A stretch of DNA of 51,128 nucleotides, from the NCBI GenBank assembly GCA_017396845.1, contig JAFQKQ010000085.1, positions 1 to 51,128 on the forward strand. The letters run 5' to 3'. Positions within the stretch are counted from its first letter, which is position 1. The number at the start of each line of letters is the position of its first letter. This DNA is from Clostridia bacterium. Its GTDB lineage: Bacteria > Bacillota > Clostridia > Christensenellales > Aristaeellaceae. A model generated the notes under the pieces. It was given only the letters and a program-made list of their open reading frames with translations. It ran no database searches and had not been told where the DNA came from. The position numbers and the translations under genes were made by a program. Positions 48,827-51,128 of the stretch are shown here, one piece after another.

Positions 48827-51128
48827 ATGGCAACGAAGTATGTATACCTGTTCAAAGAGGGCAACGCAGGCATGCGCAATCTGCTCGGTGGCAAGGGCGC
48901 CAATCTCGCCGAGATGACGAACATTGGACTTCCCGTACCGCAGGGCTTCACCATTACCACTGAAGCATGCACCCAGTATTACGAGGATGGCCGCAAGATT
49001 AACGAGGCGATCCAGGCTGAAATCATGGAAAACATTGCCAAGATGGAAGAGATCACCGGCAAGAAGTTCGGCGATATGGAAAACCCGCTGCTGGTTTCCG
49101 TTCGCTCCGGTGCGCGCGCTTCCATGCCCGGCATGATGGATACCATTCTGAACCTTGGTCTTAACGAGCAGGTTGTAGAAGTTATGGCAGAGAAGTCCGG
49201 CAATCCCCGCTGGGCATACGACTGCTATCGCCGTTTCATCCAGATGTTCTCCGACGTCGTTATGGAAGTCGGCAAGAAGTATTTCGAAAAGCTTATCGAC
49301 GACATGAAGGAAGAAAAGGGCGTTTCTTTCGATAACGAGCTTACCGCAGAGGATCTGAAGGATCTCGCCAACCAGTTCAAGGCTGAATACAAGAATCAGC
49401 TCGGCGAAGACTTCCCCTCCGATCCCAAAGTACAGCTTTTCAAGGCGATTGAAGCGGTATTCCGCTCCTGGGACAACCCCCGCGCCAATATCTACCGCAT
49501 GGATCACGATATTCCCTATTCCTGGGGCACCGCTGTAAACGTACAGATGATGGCCTTCGGAAACATGGGCGATACCTCCGGCACCGGCGTTGCCTTCACC
49601 CGCAACCCCGCCACCGGCGAAAAGGGTCTGATGGGCGAGTTCCTGATGAACGCACAGGGCGAAGACGTAGTAGCCGGCGTCCGCACTCCCATGCCCATTG
49701 CTCAGATGAGCGAAATTCTGCCCGAAGTATACGAGCAGTTCCTGGGCGTTTGCAAAACCCTCGAGAACCACTACCGCGATATGCAGGATATGGAGTTCAC
49801 CATCGAGGATAAGAAGCTTTACATGCTTCAGACCAGAAACGGCAAGCGCACCGCCGCCGCCGCTATCAAAATCGCATGCGACCTGATCGACGAAGGCATG
49901 ATCACCGAGGAAGAAGCCCTCATGCAGATCGACGCCAAGTCCATCGACATGCTCCTGCACCCCACCTTCGATACCGCCGCTCTTAAGAAGGCCGTTCCCG
50001 TAGGCAAGGGCATCGCAGCTTCCCCCGGCGCAGCTGCCGGCGCCATCGTATTTACCGCCGAAGACGCTGTGAAGCACGGTAAGAACGGCGAAAAGGTAGT
50101 TCTGGTTCGTCTGGTAACCAGCCCCGAGGACATCGAAGGCATGAAGTACGCGCAGGGCATCCTGACCGTACGCGGCGGACAGACCTCTCACGCTGCCGTT
50201 GTAGCCCGCGGCATGGGCACCTGCTGCGTATCCGGCTGCGGCGACATCAAGATGGACGAAGAGAACAAGCGCTTCACCCTCGCAGGCCGCGAGTATCACG
50301 AAGGCGATGAAATTTCTCTGGACGGCTCCACCGGCAACATCTACGGCGAGCTGATTCCCACCGTACCCGCCGATCCCAACAGCGGCTACTTCGGACGCAT
50401 CATGGCGCTTGCCGACAAATATAAGACCATGGGCGTACGCACCAACGCCGACTCCCTCGCCGACGCACAGCAGGCTGTAGCCTTCGGCGCACAGGGCATT
50501 GGTCTTTGCCGCACCGAGCACATGTTCTTTGATCCCGCCCGCATCGGCTCTTTCCGCGAGATGATCTGCGCTGAAACCGTAGAAGAGCGCGAGATCGCGC
50601 TTGCCAAGATCGAGCCCATGCAGCAGAGCGACTTTGAAGGCCTGTTCGAGGCGCTCAAGGGCTATCCCGTAACCATCCGCTTCCTCGATCCGCCGCTTCA
50701 CGAGTTCGTACCCACCAGCGACGAGGATATCGAAGCGCTGGCCAAGGCTCAGAACAAGTCCGTTGAATATATCCATCAGGTCATCAACGATCTCCACGAG
50801 TTCAACCCCATGATGGGCCATCGCGGATGCCGTCTGACCGTAACCTACCCCGAAATCGCCGCCATGCAGACCCGCGCCATCATCAAGGCCGCGATCGCCG
50901 TAAACGCACGCAACGAGTGGAACACCGTTCCCGAGATCATGATCCCGCTGGTTGGCGACATCAAGGAATATAAGTTCGTAAAGAAGGTCGTTGTAGAAAC
51001 CGCTGACAAGCTCATCAAGGAAGCCGGAAGCGACCTTAAGTACGAAGTCGGCACCATGATCGAAATCCCGCGCGCCGCGCTGACCGCCGATGAGATCGCC
51101 AAGGAAGCTGACTTCTTCTGCTTCGGTA
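48827..51128 (+). CDS. ppdK: Pyruvate phosphate dikinase, 3' end beyond window
   Basis: Reversibly interconverts pyruvate, ATP and Pi with phosphoenolpyruvate, AMP and PPi; in anaerobes it often serves glycolysis with PPi. The visible 767 residues include the N-terminal ATP-grasp (LLGGKGANLAEM, SVRSGARASMPGMMDTILN, TRNPATGEKG). They also include the phosphohistidine domain with GGQTSHAAVVARGMG (His455, the same number as in the Clostridium symbiosum enzyme) and the start of the PEP-binding barrel (GIGLCRTEHMFF, RFLDPPLHEFVP, MMGHRGCR). The last roughly 110 residues with the catalytic Cys are off the edge. Codon choice is strongly biased, as expected for a highly expressed gene. Confidence 0.97.
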   Translation, partial: MATKYVYLFKEGNAGMRNLLGGKGANLAEMTNIGLPVPQGFTITTEACTQYYEDGRKINEAIQAEIMENIAKMEEITGKKFGDMENPLLVSVRSGARASMPGMMDTILNLGLNEQVVEVMAEKSGNPRWAYDCYRRFIQMFSDVVMEVGKKYFEKLIDDMKEEKGVSFDNELTAEDLKDLANQFKAEYKNQLGEDFPSDPKVQLFKAIEAVFRSWDNPRANIYRMDHDIPYSWGTAVNVQMMAFGNMGDTSGTGVAFTRNPATGEKGLMGEFLMNAQGEDVVAGVRTPMPIAQMSEILPEVYEQFLGVCKTLENHYRDMQDMEFTIEDKKLYMLQTRNGKRTAAAAIKIACDLIDEGMITEEEALMQIDAKSIDMLLHPTFDTAALKKAVPVGKGIAASPGAAAGAIVFTAEDAVKHGKNGEKVVLVRLVTSPEDIEGMKYAQGILTVRGGQTSHAAVVARGMGTCCVSGCGDIKMDEENKRFTLAGREYHEGDEISLDGSTGNIYGELIPTVPADPNSGYFGRIMALADKYKTMGVRTNADSLADAQQAVAFGAQGIGLCRTEHMFFDPARIGSFREMICAETVEEREIALAKIEPMQQSDFEGLFEALKGYPVTIRFLDPPLHEFVPTSDEDIEALAKAQNKSVEYIHQVINDLHEFNPMMGHRGCRLTVTYPEIAAMQTRAIIKAAIAVNARNEWNTVPEIMIPLVGDIKEYKFVKKVVVETADKLIKEAGSDLKYEVGTMIEIPRAALTADEIAKEADFFCFG

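Noticed and set aside
48755-50821. A 688-codon open frame on the minus strand
   Set aside because: It lies opposite pyruvate phosphate dikinase, whose plus-strand protein has all family motifs. The long antisense frame comes from the biased codon use of a highly expressed gene.

Overview
The window is a stretch of a Bacillota (Clostridia-type) chromosome. This rests on strong GGAGG-type ribosome sites, frequent TTG starts (plus one GTG), an ECF-type ThiT under a THI-box riboswitch, a heterodimeric ABC exporter, a DUF421/DUF4363 pair, a PEP-pyruvate enzyme (PPDK), a DUF6171 protein, and a comFC-linked structured RNA that looks like the raiA motif. GC looks close to one half. An uncultured gut lineage is plausible but is an inference. 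There are no phage, transposon, CRISPR, tRNA or rRNA signals. Genes are packed tightly and several neighbours overlap.

Layout. 1-2.1 kb (minus): sugar ABC ATPase (cut by the edge), araD, a YfbR-like nucleotidase. 2.1-3.6 kb: thiamine salvage, with riboswitch-controlled thiT divergent from thiN. 3.6-6.5 kb: a DUF3810 membrane metalloprotease-like gene converging on a coupled pair made of a CbbX/SpoVK-type AAA ATPase and a HEPN-like/CBS protein. 6.6-8.6 kb: deoD converging on an MFS transporter. 8.7-14.9 kb: a five-gene operon (old yellow enzyme, SDR, fumarate-reductase-type flavoprotein, nucleoside hydrolase, Gfo/Idh/MocA dehydrogenase) with its own promoter and terminator, divergent from the MFS gene. 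It looks like an uncharacterised uptake and catabolic or reductive pathway. 14.9-19.7 kb (minus): small membrane protein, membrane-anchored sigma-like protein, recD2, comFC, then a separately promoted structured RNA leading directly into a zinc-ribbon gene. 19.8-24.1 kb: XRE regulator and a heterodimeric ABC exporter. 24.1-32.4 kb (minus): a very large cyclic beta-1,2-glucan synthase-like protein and a xylose-isomerase-like TIM barrel protein. 32.5-34.5 kb (minus): rsmD, coaD, and an acidic coiled-coil protein. 34.5-38.1 kb (minus): paaK, ACT protein, alr, membrane protein. 38.2-41.6 kb: DUF421, DUF4363, feoA, feoB. 41.6-42.9 kb (minus): a divergent enolase. 43.0-48.7 kb: glycerate kinase, GH51 arabinofuranosidase, DUF6171, tldD, tldE. 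48.8 kb to the end: pyruvate phosphate dikinase, cut by the edge.

AraD, the GH51 enzyme and the sugar ABC ATPase together fit use of arabinose-containing oligosaccharides taken into the cytoplasm. PPDK, enolase and glycerate kinase sit at lower glycolysis. The parts most worth a second look are the 8.5-14.9 kb operon, the HEPN-like/CBS plus AAA pair, the structured RNA used as a leader, the membrane-anchored sigma-like protein, and the start-codon hairpin of feoA. All identities were read from sequence by eye; no database search was run.
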